Shown here in pieces: positions 19,659-28,573 of a stretch of DNA of 64,000 nucleotides. The stretch is taken from assembly GCF_036625195.1 (NCBI RefSeq), contig NZ_JAZKUG010000001.1, positions 186,001 through 250,000 of the forward strand, read 5' to 3'. The notes below the pieces were generated by a model, which saw nothing but the letters and a program-made list of their open reading frames with translations, did not search any database and was not told the DNA's origin. How positions within the stretch are numbered: the first letter of the stretch is position 1; each line of letters starts with the position of its first letter. Made by a program: the position numbers and the translations under genes. Source of the stretch: Accumulibacter sp. GTDB taxonomy: Bacteria; Pseudomonadota; Gammaproteobacteria; Burkholderiales; Rhodocyclaceae.

Positions 19659-20973
19659 TGACATCGCGCATCTGGCCCGTCCTGCACGTACTTGGCGGCA
19701 TGCTGATGTTCTTCAGCCTGACCTACCTGATGCCGATCGTCGCTGGGGTCGTCTACAACGACGGCACGGGAATCGATTTTGTGCTGGCCATGGCGATTGC
19801 CTTTGCTTTTGGAGCAATCCTGCATGTTCTTGGTCGCAGCAAGAAGCGGGAACTCAAACCAAGGGACGGATTTATCCTGGTGACGCTGGCCTGGATCCTG
19901 ATGGCGTGCATCGCAACCGTGCCCCTGATGTTCGTGATCGATGACCTGTCCTTCACTGATGCGTTCTTCGAGACAATGTCTGGCCTGACGACGACTGGGG
20001 CAACAGTATTAACAGGGCTTGAGAAACTACCGCCGGCCATCAACATCTGGCGGCATGAACTGAACTGGCTCGGCGGTATGGGCATCATTGTGCTGGCGGT
20101 TGCCATCCTGCCGTTGCTGGGCGTCGGTGGCATGCAGCTCTACAAGGCCGAAGCGACGGGCATCAACAAAGATTCCAAGCTGACGGCACGGATTGCCGAT
20201 ACCGCCAAGGTGTTGTGGCTGGTCTATCTCTTCATCACACTCGCATGCATTGCCGCTCTAAAGTTGGTTGGCATGAGTTGGCTGGATGCTGTTTGTCATG
20301 CTTTTGCCGCTATGTCGTTGGGAGGATTCTCGACTTACGATGCGAGCGTCGGACAGTTCGATTCGCCGATGATCGAAGCGGTGTTGATCGTCTTCATGAC
20401 CATCGCGGCGATCAACTTTGCTTCCCACTTTCTGGCGTGGCATAAGCGTTCTCTGGCGGTGTATTGGCACGATACGGAAGCAAAGGCGGTCGTCGCCGTC
20501 TTGGCCAGTTCGACCTTGGTGTGCGCGATCTATATTTCCGTTTCTGGGGTCTATCCCGACTTCATGACCAGTCTGCGCCATGTCGCCTTCAACCTCGTCT
20601 CGATTGCCACTGACTGTGGCTTTGCCAGCCAGGATTACGACAAGTGGCCGATCTTCGTGCCATTGTGGATGCTGTTTCTCTCCTGCATTACCGTGAGCTC
20701 TGGGTCCACCGGCGGCGGTATCAAGATGATCCGTACCCTGATTCTGGCGCAACAGGGACTGCTGGAGTTGAAGCGGCTGGTTCACCCGCGCATCGTCGCC
20801 CCCTTGCGCATCGGCGACAAGGCGATTCCTGCTCCCATTGCCGGTGCCGTGCTGGGGTTCATCTTTCTTTACATCCTCGCTGCCGGCGAGCTGACCTTTT
20901 TTCTTGTGGCCTCGGGCCTCGATTTTACCTCATCAATTACCGCCATCATTGCCTGCATCAACAATGCTGGCCC

Positions 20974-20983
20974 AGGCCTGAAT
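20974..20983. repeat. Target-site duplication, left copy
   Basis: AGGCCTGAAT immediately precedes the left terminal repeat of the insertion element. It is identical to the copy at 22398-22407. Confidence 0.95.
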
Positions 20984-22397
20984 CAATGCTCTCAACCTAG
21001 CACCCAATACGCATAAATCGATAGGCCGACTGAGAAGCCGCTTGCGTGCTAGGCGAGCACAGGGCAAAGTAGGTATCCCCTTGATATGGATGTAGAATTT
21101 TATATGCCGTGATCTTTATGTCAACGTCGTTGACTCGTTCTCCAAATATCTTGTTTCTCAAGCATTTTTCCTTCACGCGCGGCTTTCGGAGAAAGCCTTT
21201 TCGCGGACCGGCGTTCTCAGTTTTGCCCGTCTGATGGCCTGCCTGCTCGGCGGATACACGTCGAAAGTGCAGTCTGAACTGGACGCGTTCTTCGCCAATC
21301 TGGCGAACCGCGCCGAGCTGCTGCGAAAAGTCTCCGCGCAGGCCTTTGCCCAAGCCCGGAAGCAGGTGTCGGCCACCGCTTTCGGACTGCTCAACGATCA
21401 GTTCCTCACTCTGGTCGATGAGCAGTTCGGCTTTCCATTGTGGAACGGGCTGCGCGTGGTGGCCGGCGATGCGACCGTCCTGCGCTTGACCCTGTTCGGC
21501 AAGACCCGCGACGGCAAGTCGTTCGCTCGCCATGTGGTCGATGCCATCGGCTTCGCGCTTTACCTGCCAGGGATCGAAATGACCCTCGCCGCCAAGCTGT
21601 ATTCTCCCGACGTCGGCGAGCGTCAGATGCTCTTCGAGCACCTCGACAAACTGCGCGACAACGACATCCTGGTGCTTGATCGCGGTTACCCAGCCTACTG
21701 GCTCTTCGCCGCCTTGACGCAGCGAGGACGCCACTTCTGCATGCGTGCCGACAGCCTCAATTTCGGCGCCGTCCGAACCTTCCGCCGATCCGGGCTCGTC
21801 GAGCAGATCGTGACCCTGCCCGCCCCTGGCAAACAGGATGCCCTCGACTACGAAATTGCCGCAACGCCCTGCAAAGTCCGCCTCATTCGCCAAGTGTTCG
21901 GCCAGAAGGTCCGTGTCCTCGTGACCTCGCTCCTGGACCGCGACGCCTACCCCGCTCACCAATTCGGAGCACTGTATCACTCCCGATGGAGAATCGAGGA
22001 GGCATTCCGCCGGATCAAGCACCGCCTGGCCCTGGAGCACTTGTCAGGCATGTCCTGGCTGGCGGCACAACAAGACTTCGGCGCAAAAGTCCTCTGCGAC
22101 AACCTCAATGCCTTGGCCGTCCATGCCGCCAGCGAAGCCCTCGATCCCAACACCCGCGCTCGCTACTTCATCAACCGCGGCGACACCTTCTCTCGCATCA
22201 AGCGCACCCTCGGCCGCTGGCTTCTCCAAGGCCTCGATGCTCTCGACAACGTCGCCTCCGTCTTCAACCAACTCATCAAGAATCTCGTCCAGATCAAGCC
22301 AAACCGATCATACCCAAGAGACTTCACCAACAAACCACACTTATCACACGCCTACAAGGGATCGGTATGACCATGTTCTGATAGGTTGAGAGCATTG
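20984..22397 (+). mobile_element. Intact IS4-family insertion sequence, 1414 bp
   Basis: The element is bounded by perfect 16-bp inverted repeats: CAATGCTCTCAACCTA at 20984-20999 and its complement at 22382-22397. It is flanked by a 10-bp direct duplication, AGGCCTGAAT. It carries one transposase gene with the YREK signature. Family, size, repeat length and 10-bp duplication are all consistent with IS4. Perfect ends and duplication suggest a recent insertion. Confidence 0.96.
21234..22370 (+). CDS. IS4-family DDE transposase
   Basis: 378 residues from the first ATG. Catalytic Asp79 is in VVAGDATVLRL and Asp149 in ILVLDRGYPAYW. The IS4 YREK signature is complete (Tyr248, Arg251, Glu255, Lys262 in YHSRWRIEEAFRRIK). 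The same frame stays open upstream to 21096 and reads FFLHARLSEKAFSRTGVLSF, which looks like the real family N-terminus, but contains no ATG, GTG or TTG. Translation may therefore begin at a non-standard codon, or the N-terminus may be reached by another route. The ATG at 21234 would give a protein lacking about 40 residues. Confidence 0.9.
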   Translation: MACLLGGYTSKVQSELDAFFANLANRAELLRKVSAQAFAQARKQVSATAFGLLNDQFLTLVDEQFGFPLWNGLRVVAGDATVLRLTLFGKTRDGKSFARHVVDAIGFALYLPGIEMTLAAKLYSPDVGERQMLFEHLDKLRDNDILVLDRGYPAYWLFAALTQRGRHFCMRADSLNFGAVRTFRRSGLVEQIVTLPAPGKQDALDYEIAATPCKVRLIRQVFGQKVRVLVTSLLDRDAYPAHQFGALYHSRWRIEEAFRRIKHRLALEHLSGMSWLAAQQDFGAKVLCDNLNALAVHAASEALDPNTRARYFINRGDTFSRIKRTLGRWLLQGLDALDNVASVFNQLIKNLVQIKPNRSYPRDFTNKPHLSHAYKGSV

Positions 22398-22407
22398 AGG
22401 CCTGAAT
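22398..22407. repeat. Target-site duplication, right copy
   Basis: AGGCCTGAAT directly follows the right terminal repeat of the insertion element; it matches the left copy exactly. Confidence 0.95.
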
Positions 22408-22691
22408 GTCGTGGGCCCCGCCCAGAACTACCAGTCGCTCAATGACTTCCAGACGTGGGTCTGCACGGCGGCAATGTTGATCGGCCGCCTGGAAGTCCTG
22501 ACGGTCTTCGTACTCTTCACCCCAACTTTCTGGCGGTCCTGAGGTTATTTCCACGCATGGTCATACCGTGCAGGCTGGGCGGATCAAGGTGTCCCACTTG
22601 GGTAGGATCTGGTTTATTCAGGCAAGCGGACGGTCTTGTGCGAGGAACCAAGACGTGCGACCTTGTTTCTTGCGAGTGCTGACGCGCACGC

Positions 22692-23447
22692 TCAGATCCG
22701 ATCCGCCGTTTCCTTGCAGAAGCCCGGTTGGACAGTCCATTGCCGCTGCTGTGTCACCAGCATTGCCTGGTAGGCGGCGATGGCGACCAACTGCGCATCG
22801 TCGTACTTGGCGATCATCCGGACCATGTCCGGGTGGCTGTTGCGGCGCCTGCCATCACGGATATCGACCATCTGCTGCAGCAGGTAGCGGTAGTGCTGGC
22901 CGGCGAGCACCGGGTAGAACTTCTCCGCGGCGCCGTCCCCGTTCGGCTGGTGGCACTGGACGCATTCCCGGTTGTACAGCACCTTTCCGGCAGCGATCAG
23001 CTTCGCCGCGTTGGGGCCCTCGTACTTCCCTGAATCACGTGGCACACAAAGCGTGGCGAGATAGGCGGCGACGTTCGCCAGTGCCTGCGCGTCGCGCAGC
23101 TTCATCGCAAAGGGATACATCGTCGGGTTGGAACGTAGGCCCGAGCGAATGTCGGCAAGTTGCTTGATGACCACGGTCGGATGCTGTCCGGCGAGTTGCG
23201 GAATGCTGCCGTGCGGATTGCCGCGACCATTCGGCAAGTGGCAGGCTTCGCAATACGCCTTGTAGTCTTCCTGCCCTGCCTGGACATCGCCCTTGAGTCG
23301 GAGGGCCTCGGCCATCTCGGCATTCTTTTCGTTCCACTTGTCATTCCGGCTCCCGCCCACGGCGGCGCCTCTTTCGTCGGGGGGTGCTGCCGGAGACAGG
23401 GTGGCAACCAGCGACAGTGTGGCGACAACGATCAGTCCCTTGCACAT
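22692..23447 (-). CDS. Periplasmic diheme cytochrome c (c4-like)
   Basis: 251 residues with a signal peptide (MCKGLIVVATLSLVATLSPA). Two heme-binding CXXCH motifs are present: CEACH at 66-70 and CVQCH at 162-166. Each is followed by an NGxG stretch and a LAGQHxxYxxxQLxDIRxG-like segment, giving two homologous halves as in cytochrome c4. It would carry electrons in the periplasm, typically to a terminal oxidase. GGAGG precedes the ATG at 23447; the longer upstream frame has no coding character. Confidence 0.9.
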   Translation of the reverse strand: MCKGLIVVATLSLVATLSPAAPPDERGAAVGGSRNDKWNEKNAEMAEALRLKGDVQAGQEDYKAYCEACHLPNGRGNPHGSIPQLAGQHPTVVIKQLADIRSGLRSNPTMYPFAMKLRDAQALANVAAYLATLCVPRDSGKYEGPNAAKLIAAGKVLYNRECVQCHQPNGDGAAEKFYPVLAGQHYRYLLQQMVDIRDGRRRNSHPDMVRMIAKYDDAQLVAIAAYQAMLVTQQRQWTVQPGFCKETADRI

Positions 23448-23657
23448 GCCCGTCTCCTCCTGGCGTTGTTGGAAGGTGCAGTCCACAGCGACTTCGCGGG
23501 CCAGTATCGTTCGTTGCCGCAGCTTGGTCAAGCGGGCGACGGTCGTGGCGCCATCAGTCGGCAGCAAAGGCCGTGCCGGCGTCGGGCGAAGAACAGGTCG
23601 CTGGCTGCGCAGTTCGGCGCCGCGGGCAACGGCTTCCCGCTGCGGCAGCGACGGCGT

Positions 23658-24104
23658 TCAACCAAGCTCGCGCGCGACCGTCGCCACCGAAGCGGCGTCG
23701 GGCAGGCGCGCGAGCTGTGCCAGCATGTGGTCCTTGACCAGCGCCAGCAGTTCGTCGACGCGCACCGGGGACATGCCGATCCCGTTGGCCACCGCCGCCA
23801 CGGCGGACAGTTCGTCGGCGCTCAGGGCGCCGTCGGCATAGGCGACCATGAGGCAGAAGGCAACGACGAGGTCGCGCTGTGCCGGCTCGGCGAAGGTCTG
23901 GCTGAACTCGCCAACGCCGACCGCCTGCAGGCTGGCAAAATCCGGCCATGCCGCCCCTTCACCGGCGCCCTCGTAGAATGAACGAATCAGCGCTACCTCC
24001 TCGGCGGTCTGTGCACCATCGACGTGCGCGATGTGCAGCAGCAGACGGGTCGCGGCGATAGTCTGGTCGGTGTCGAGGGATACGTCTGCGAGCAGTGGGA
24101 ACAT
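23658..24104 (-). CDS. TerB-like protein, last gene of the PspA/ABC operon
   Basis: 148 residues. It is all-helical with the TerB pattern of acidic turns: LLLHIAHVDGAQTAEE and FCLMVAYADGALSADELSAV, where paired acidic residues may bind metal. There is no signal peptide. The start is 10 bases after the AAA+ gene stop, with GGAG before the ATG, so it is surely the last cistron. TerB proteins are linked to tellurite/Ter stress systems and membranes; its role here is inferred from the operon only. Confidence 0.75.
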   Translation of the reverse strand: MFPLLADVSLDTDQTIAATRLLLHIAHVDGAQTAEEVALIRSFYEGAGEGAAWPDFASLQAVGVGEFSQTFAEPAQRDLVVAFCLMVAYADGALSADELSAVAAVANGIGMSPVRVDELLALVKDHMLAQLARLPDAASVATVARELG

Positions 24105-24114
24105 GAGGACTCCT

Positions 24115-25986
24115 TCAGGGTAGGATCTGACGCCGCAGGTCGGCGAGGCGCTCCTGCACCTCGACTGCCGACAGCGAGCGGAAACGCTGCGGCAGCAGCG
24201 AGCGACGCGAGGTTTCGGCAACCGCCAGCATCTCCATGTAGCACACCATGGCCGTTTCCTGCGGTGGCATGAAGTCGTCGCTGGCCTGCGCCAGCAGCGC
24301 CGGCGTCACCGCAGCGTTGCTGCCGGCAGCGGCCGCTGCTGCGCCGCCGGCGAGGCGCGCTTCGCGTTCGCCAAACTCGGCGGCAAGCAGTGCGAGCGCT
24401 TCGAGATCGGCGTTCGAGTAACCGGCGAGGGACTCGCAGGCCGCCAGCAGCGTGTCCTCGGGGACCGCGAGCGGCACCCGGTAGCGCGCACAGACGGCGC
24501 TGATGACGGCGGCACGCTCGGCAGCGTCTTCGGCGTAAAAAAACGGGATCTTGCGATCGAGGCGACCCGGGCGCTTGATGTCGGTGTCGAGCTTGTCCGG
24601 CCGGTTGGTCATCAGGATGAACAGCACCTGGCCGCGGTTCTCCGGATCGGACATGAACTCCTTGAGGCGGGCGATGACACGCGAACTGGTGCCACCGTCG
24701 GCATCGTCACCCTGACGTCCGAAGCTGCGGTCGCCTTCGTCGATCACCAGCGCAATCGGACCCATCGCCTTGACCGTCGCCAGTACCCGCTCGAGATTGG
24801 CTTCAGTGGAGCCGACCCATTTCGAGCGAAAATTCTTCAGCGCGATGCCGGACAGTCCGGCCTCCTTGAGAAAGGCCTTGATGACGAAGGTCTTTCCGGC
24901 ACCCATCGGCCCCACCGCCAGCAGTCCCATCGGCGCCCGCGTGCGGTCGCCGCTCTGGATAAGGCGCGCGATGTCGCGCAGTTCACCCTTGATGTGGGCA
25001 TTGCCGCCGACGGTTTCGAGCCCGTGCCGCGGCTCGATGAACTCGATCAGGCCGGCGCATTCCTTTTCGATCAGTTCGCGCTTGCGCTGGCGGACGACCG
25101 CCAGCACCTCGCCCGCCGGGTCGTCGCCCGCCGGCAATTTGCGTGTCGGGTCGACGATCTGGCGAATCTCGGCCGGCGTCATGCCGGCAGTGATCGCCGC
25201 CAGCTTCTCGGCGCGCTCGGCAGCCTGTGGACTGCCCTGCAACAGCTCGGCAATGAGCGTCCGCCGCTGCGCATGATTCATCCCCTGCGGTGCCTCGCCG
25301 GCAACGATGCTGGCGAGCTGGATCAGGCGCAGGCCGGCGGTCTGCCCCGCCAGTTCATCGGCCTCGCCCGGCGGCATGGCCGGCGCGTAATGGCGGATCG
25401 CCGCCAACCGGCTGGCATGGTCGGGCATCGGCAGCTCGATGGCGACGACCCGCGGATTGGTGAGCAGTGCCGGGCTGAGGTCGGCGAGCGATTCACTGAC
25501 CAGAATGACGACGTTGTCCCGGTCGGCCAACTCCGCGTCCAGAGACCAGCGGTGCAGCGCGGCGAACGCACCGCGCTCGTCGAGCGAGAGAAAATGCAGT
25601 TCGGCGGCCGGGAAGATCGTCCCGGCGTAGGGGATCAGCAGGGCGCTCGATCGCTGCTCACGCATCTGCCGTTCCAGCGACTCGAAGATGCCGCTCAGCC
25701 CCTTGCCTTCGAGATGCCGGTAGAGCTCGGCGCGCTCGCCGGCGCTGCCCCCCTGAATGACCCGCACACCCCGGTCGATGCTGAGCTCGAAGATGTTCTG
25801 CTTGTTGTCCCGCAGCAGCACCTCGCTGAGGAAGGGCTGCAACGTGCGATAGCCGTCACCCGCCCGGTAACGGTCGAAGACGTTGCGGTAGAGGACGAAC
25901 ACCGCCGCCTCGCCAGCGAGGTACTTCTGGCGCAGCGTTTCTGCCCACACCGGCAGCGGCGGCCGGCCCTCGCCGCCGCCGCTCAC
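24115..25986 (-). CDS. AAA+ ATPase with unique N-terminal domain, PspA operon
   Basis: 623 residues. Residues 1-310 form a poorly known alpha/beta region whose sequence (ELHFLSLDERGAF, DNVVILVSESLADLSP, VVAIELPMPDHASRLAAIRHY) resembles a degenerate AAA fold lacking a P-loop. The C-terminal module has Walker A GPMGAGKT (359-366), Walker B IALVIDEGDRSFG, sensor 1 LFILMTNRPDKLD and the arginine finger region RPGRLDRKIPFFY, as in FtsH/VCP-type AAA proteins. No protease domain follows. It probably remodels a protein complex; the adjacent PspA is the natural client candidate by analogy with PspF-PspA or Vps4-ESCRT-III. Confidence 0.85.
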   Translation of the reverse strand: MSGGGEGRPPLPVWAETLRQKYLAGEAAVFVLYRNVFDRYRAGDGYRTLQPFLSEVLLRDNKQNIFELSIDRGVRVIQGGSAGERAELYRHLEGKGLSGIFESLERQMREQRSSALLIPYAGTIFPAAELHFLSLDERGAFAALHRWSLDAELADRDNVVILVSESLADLSPALLTNPRVVAIELPMPDHASRLAAIRHYAPAMPPGEADELAGQTAGLRLIQLASIVAGEAPQGMNHAQRRTLIAELLQGSPQAAERAEKLAAITAGMTPAEIRQIVDPTRKLPAGDDPAGEVLAVVRQRKRELIEKECAGLIEFIEPRHGLETVGGNAHIKGELRDIARLIQSGDRTRAPMGLLAVGPMGAGKTFVIKAFLKEAGLSGIALKNFRSKWVGSTEANLERVLATVKAMGPIALVIDEGDRSFGRQGDDADGGTSSRVIARLKEFMSDPENRGQVLFILMTNRPDKLDTDIKRPGRLDRKIPFFYAEDAAERAAVISAVCARYRVPLAVPEDTLLAACESLAGYSNADLEALALLAAEFGEREARLAGGAAAAAAGSNAAVTPALLAQASDDFMPPQETAMVCYMEMLAVAETSRRSLLPQRFRSLSAVEVQERLADLRRQILP

Positions 25987-26011
25987 CGGCGCACTCCGGC
26001 TGCGGCGACCA

Positions 26012-26722
26012 TCACATGCTCTTGCCGGCTGCTTCGCCCTGCGCCGCCCGCGCCCGCTTCATCTCCTCGAGCTGCTGCCGGGCGGTGATCGCGCCGCTGC
26101 TCTGGCGCAGCCGTGCCAGCTTGACGTCGAGGTCGGAGTCGCGCAGCTCGCTGCCCATCTTGGCCTCGGCGACGGTATTCCTGATGTGCTCGCGGACATT
26201 GTCGAGCGCGCGCACTTCGGCATCGACCGACAGCCCTTCGAGCTGGTTCTGGATCTTCAGGCGTGCCTGCGCGCTCTGCATCTGCGCCAGCATGCGGTCC
26301 TTCTCGTCCTTCAGTTTCTGGATCTCGGACTTGACACCGAGCAGCGAATCCTTCGCTTCCTGCGCGTCGTTGCGCGCCTGTTCCATCTCCTGCTCGAGCG
26401 TCTTGACGCTGGCTTCGAGCGCGTTCTTCTTCTGGATGAGAACGATGCCGAGTTCGTCCTGGCCAGTGGCAAGGGCGGCGCTGAGGTCGGCAGAGATGGC
26501 GGCCAGCTCGCCGCGTTCGTTCTCCAGCCGTGTCGAGATCTCCTCGCGCCGGCGCATGATCGCCGCCGTCGCGCTCTTCAGCTTGCCATACTTCTCGATC
26601 ATCGAGTCGATGGCGTTCTGGTAGGCGATCTCGGGATGCCGCTTCTCGACATCGGTGATCCACAGCGAGACGAAGCCCGACCAGAGGTTCGACAGTCGTC
26701 CGAGAAAATTGATGTCAGCCAT
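26012..26722 (-). CDS. PspA/IM30 family membrane-associated protein
   Basis: 236 residues with long amphipathic coiled coils: FLGRLSNLWSGFVSLWITDVEKRHPEIAYQNAIDSMI at the N-terminus, then a continuous helix with KSATAAIMRRREEI and LEQEMEQARNDAQEAKDSLL. This layout fits the PspA/Vipp1 (bacterial ESCRT-III-like) family. The N-terminus is divergent from E. coli PspA. It would coat and stabilise the inner membrane under stress. The ATG at 26722 is preceded by AAGGAAG. It sits between a membrane protein and a AAA+ ATPase gene, with no pspBC or pspF homologue in the window. Confidence 0.8.
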   Translation of the reverse strand: MADINFLGRLSNLWSGFVSLWITDVEKRHPEIAYQNAIDSMIEKYGKLKSATAAIMRRREEISTRLENERGELAAISADLSAALATGQDELGIVLIQKKNALEASVKTLEQEMEQARNDAQEAKDSLLGVKSEIQKLKDEKDRMLAQMQSAQARLKIQNQLEGLSVDAEVRALDNVREHIRNTVAEAKMGSELRDSDLDVKLARLRQSSGAITARQQLEEMKRARAAQGEAAGKSM

Positions 26723-26816
26723 CGCCTTCTTCCTTTCTGCGGCCGCATTGGCGGCAAAAAAATGGTTTGACGGGTGTTGCTCCGCCCCTCGTGCCCGTTC
26801 GTCGGCCAAGCCGGCC

Positions 26817-27704
26817 CTAGGCGCCGCGCCGCCCGCCGCTGACAGCCACCAGCCGCCGCTGCCGCGCGGCATCGGCTGCCGGTTGTGGCATCGCCACACC
26901 GGGCAGCGCTTCGGCGAGGTCGCCCGCCAGGTCGGCCTCGATGTCTTCCTGCAGGCGCAGCCGGCCAATCGCCTCCTCGAGCCGCACGCCGACCTCTTCG
27001 GTCACCGGCAGGGTCATGATGGTCTGGTAGATTTCGTCGACCTGATCGGGCATCGACAGCATCGCCGCTTCCAGTGCCCGCCGGCGGCTCTGCATCCGGT
27101 TGTGACGTTCGATCACCGCCGCGTAGTCGGCACGCGCCTTGTGCAGCTGGCGCAGGTCGGTGCCGCTGCGCGGCGCAGCCAGTTCCCGATCGACCGCCGC
27201 CAGCTTGGCCTCGACCTCGCGCGGGTTCACCGACTCGGCGCGGTCGTCCATCACCAGCAGGGCGAGCCACATCGCCAGGTACTCGAGGGTGACGTCGTCG
27301 AGTTGTTCGACATCGCGCCAGGCGAGGCGTCCCTGCCCGCTCTCGGCACGCTGGTAGAGCGACTGCACGCGTTCGTACATGCGCTGGTAGGTACGCAGGG
27401 CGGCGGCCGGCAGCGCACGCTTGCCGGCGCGCTTCTGGATCTCGTCGATCAGCTGCGTGCGCGACGCCTGCCGCAGTTTCGCCCGCCAGCGCCGGTCAAC
27501 GCCGTCGCGAAAGGTCGGCAGCGAGGGAATGTGCAGCGCCGCGAGGATATCCCCGGCGGCGAAGGCGATCAGCGGGATGGCGCCAACGCCGAAACCGAAG
27601 GGAATCGAGAGAACGGCACCGAGCGCCAACGAACCGAGGAAGGCGTAGAGGTTGGTCTGACTGGTCAGGACCTCGCGGACGTAGGACGGCTTGCCCTCGG
27701 CCAT
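26817..27704 (-). CDS. Membrane-anchored helical protein of unknown function, PspA operon
   Basis: 295 residues. Two close hydrophobic segments near the N-terminus (NLYAFLGSLALGAVLSIPFGFGVG and AIPLIAFAAGDILAAL) are followed by a long soluble, mostly helical, Arg/Glu-rich domain (YQRMYERVQSLYQRAESGQG, LEEAIGRLRLQEDIEADLAGDLAEAL). I recognise no family. The gene starts 2 bases after the ABC ATPase stop, so it is tightly coupled. It could dock PspA or the AAA+ protein at the membrane; that is inference from the operon. Confidence 0.75.
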   Translation of the reverse strand: MAEGKPSYVREVLTSQTNLYAFLGSLALGAVLSIPFGFGVGAIPLIAFAAGDILAALHIPSLPTFRDGVDRRWRAKLRQASRTQLIDEIQKRAGKRALPAAALRTYQRMYERVQSLYQRAESGQGRLAWRDVEQLDDVTLEYLAMWLALLVMDDRAESVNPREVEAKLAAVDRELAAPRSGTDLRQLHKARADYAAVIERHNRMQSRRRALEAAMLSMPDQVDEIYQTIMTLPVTEEVGVRLEEAIGRLRLQEDIEADLAGDLAEALPGVAMPQPAADAARQRRLVAVSGGRRGA

Positions 27705-27706
27705 CG

Positions 27707-28573
27707 CTAGATGGTCACCCTGAGCTGGCCCTTGCCCGGGCTCGCCTGGTGCAATTGGTCGAGAATGCGCTCCTCGAGCGCGAGCGTCTCGCGCGCCCGC
27801 TGCCAGGATGCCGACCGTGGGCGCGGCTCGCTGATCTGGAAATCGTCGGCGACCCGCGCCGGCTGCGTCGACAGCACGATCACGCGGTCCCCCAGCACCA
27901 GCGCCTCGGTGACATCGTGCGTGACGAAGACCACCAGACAGGGCCAGGAGCGGTGCAGCTCGATCAGCAACCGCTGCATCTCGTCGCGCGTCTGCGCGTC
28001 GAGGGCGCCGAAGGGCTCGTCCATCAACAGAATGCGCGGACGCAGGACGAGTGCCCGCGCCAGCGCGACGCGCTGGTTCTGGCCCCCGGAGAGCTGCGCC
28101 GGACGCAGGCCGCGCTTGTCAGACAGGCCGACCGCCTTGAGGATGTCCTCGACCCGCTGCCGCCACTCCGCTTCGCCAACGCGCTCGCGCCAGAGCCTGA
28201 GCCGGAAGGGAAAGGCGACATTGTCGAACACCGTCAGGTCCGGACGATTCGCATAGCGCTGGAAAACCATCACCGCGTCGTCGTGCGGACCCGAGCACTC
28301 GACACCGTCGATCAGCACGCGACCGGCGCTCGGCGAGACCACACCCAGCGGACGCACGCCGCCGAGCATGTGCAGCAGGGTGCTCTTGCCGCAGCCGGAC
28401 GGACCCAGCAGCATGTTTATTCCCGGCTGGTCGAAGCGAAGCGAAACGCGGTCGATGATGCGCGTCACGCCCCCCCCCGGCGCCGGATACTCCTGGACGA
28501 TATCGTCGAGGACGACCGACAGCGGCTTCGCGGCCGACTCTGCAGCCGCAGCCTCTGGCTGTTCGGCGCTCAC
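27707..28573 (-). CDS. ABC transporter ATPase (SsuB/TauB type), PspA operon
   Basis: 288 residues. Walker A GPSGCGKST at 57-65, signature LSGGQNQRVALARAL, Walker B ILLMDEPFGALD and H-loop VTHDVTEAL are complete, so it should be active. Its closest style is the nitrate/sulfonate/taurine importer ATPases. It starts with GTG at 28573, overlapping the permease stop by four bases (GTGA), which indicates translational coupling and rules out the much longer upstream frame. Confidence 0.9.
   Translation of the reverse strand: MSAEQPEAAAAESAAKPLSVVLDDIVQEYPAPGGGVTRIIDRVSLRFDQPGINMLLGPSGCGKSTLLHMLGGVRPLGVVSPSAGRVLIDGVECSGPHDDAVMVFQRYANRPDLTVFDNVAFPFRLRLWRERVGEAEWRQRVEDILKAVGLSDKRGLRPAQLSGGQNQRVALARALVLRPRILLMDEPFGALDAQTRDEMQRLLIELHRSWPCLVVFVTHDVTEALVLGDRVIVLSTQPARVADDFQISEPRPRSASWQRARETLALEERILDQLHQASPGKGQLRVTI

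Larger units (their letters stand above)
19658..22542 (+). pseudogene. trkH: trkH, interrupted by an IS4-family element
   Basis: TrkH is the inner-membrane K+ channel subunit of the Trk system. The 5' part (19658-20983, 442 codons) encodes the normal membrane domains, including selectivity-filter segments such as SGLTTTGATVLTG and SSGSTGGGIKMIRT. At ACINNAGPGLN the element inserts. The 3' part resumes in the same frame at 22408 (VVGPAQNYQSLNDFQTW) and ends TPTFWRS at 22542. Removing the element and one target copy restores a 486-residue ORF, the usual TrkH length. The interrupted frame now ends inside the element at 21016, losing the last pore-lining segment. Confidence 0.95.

Noticed and set aside
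22363..22568. Inverted 13-mer pair (22363-22375 and 22556-22568, CGGTATGACCATG and its complement) around the right end of the IS element
   Set aside because: One copy is inside the IS and one outside, beyond the end of trkH. It does not match the terminal repeats or target duplication, so I treat it as chance or minor debris.
22543..22691. Possible IS remnant between trkH and the cytochrome gene
   Set aside because: No open frame or terminal repeat could be recognised in these 149 bases.
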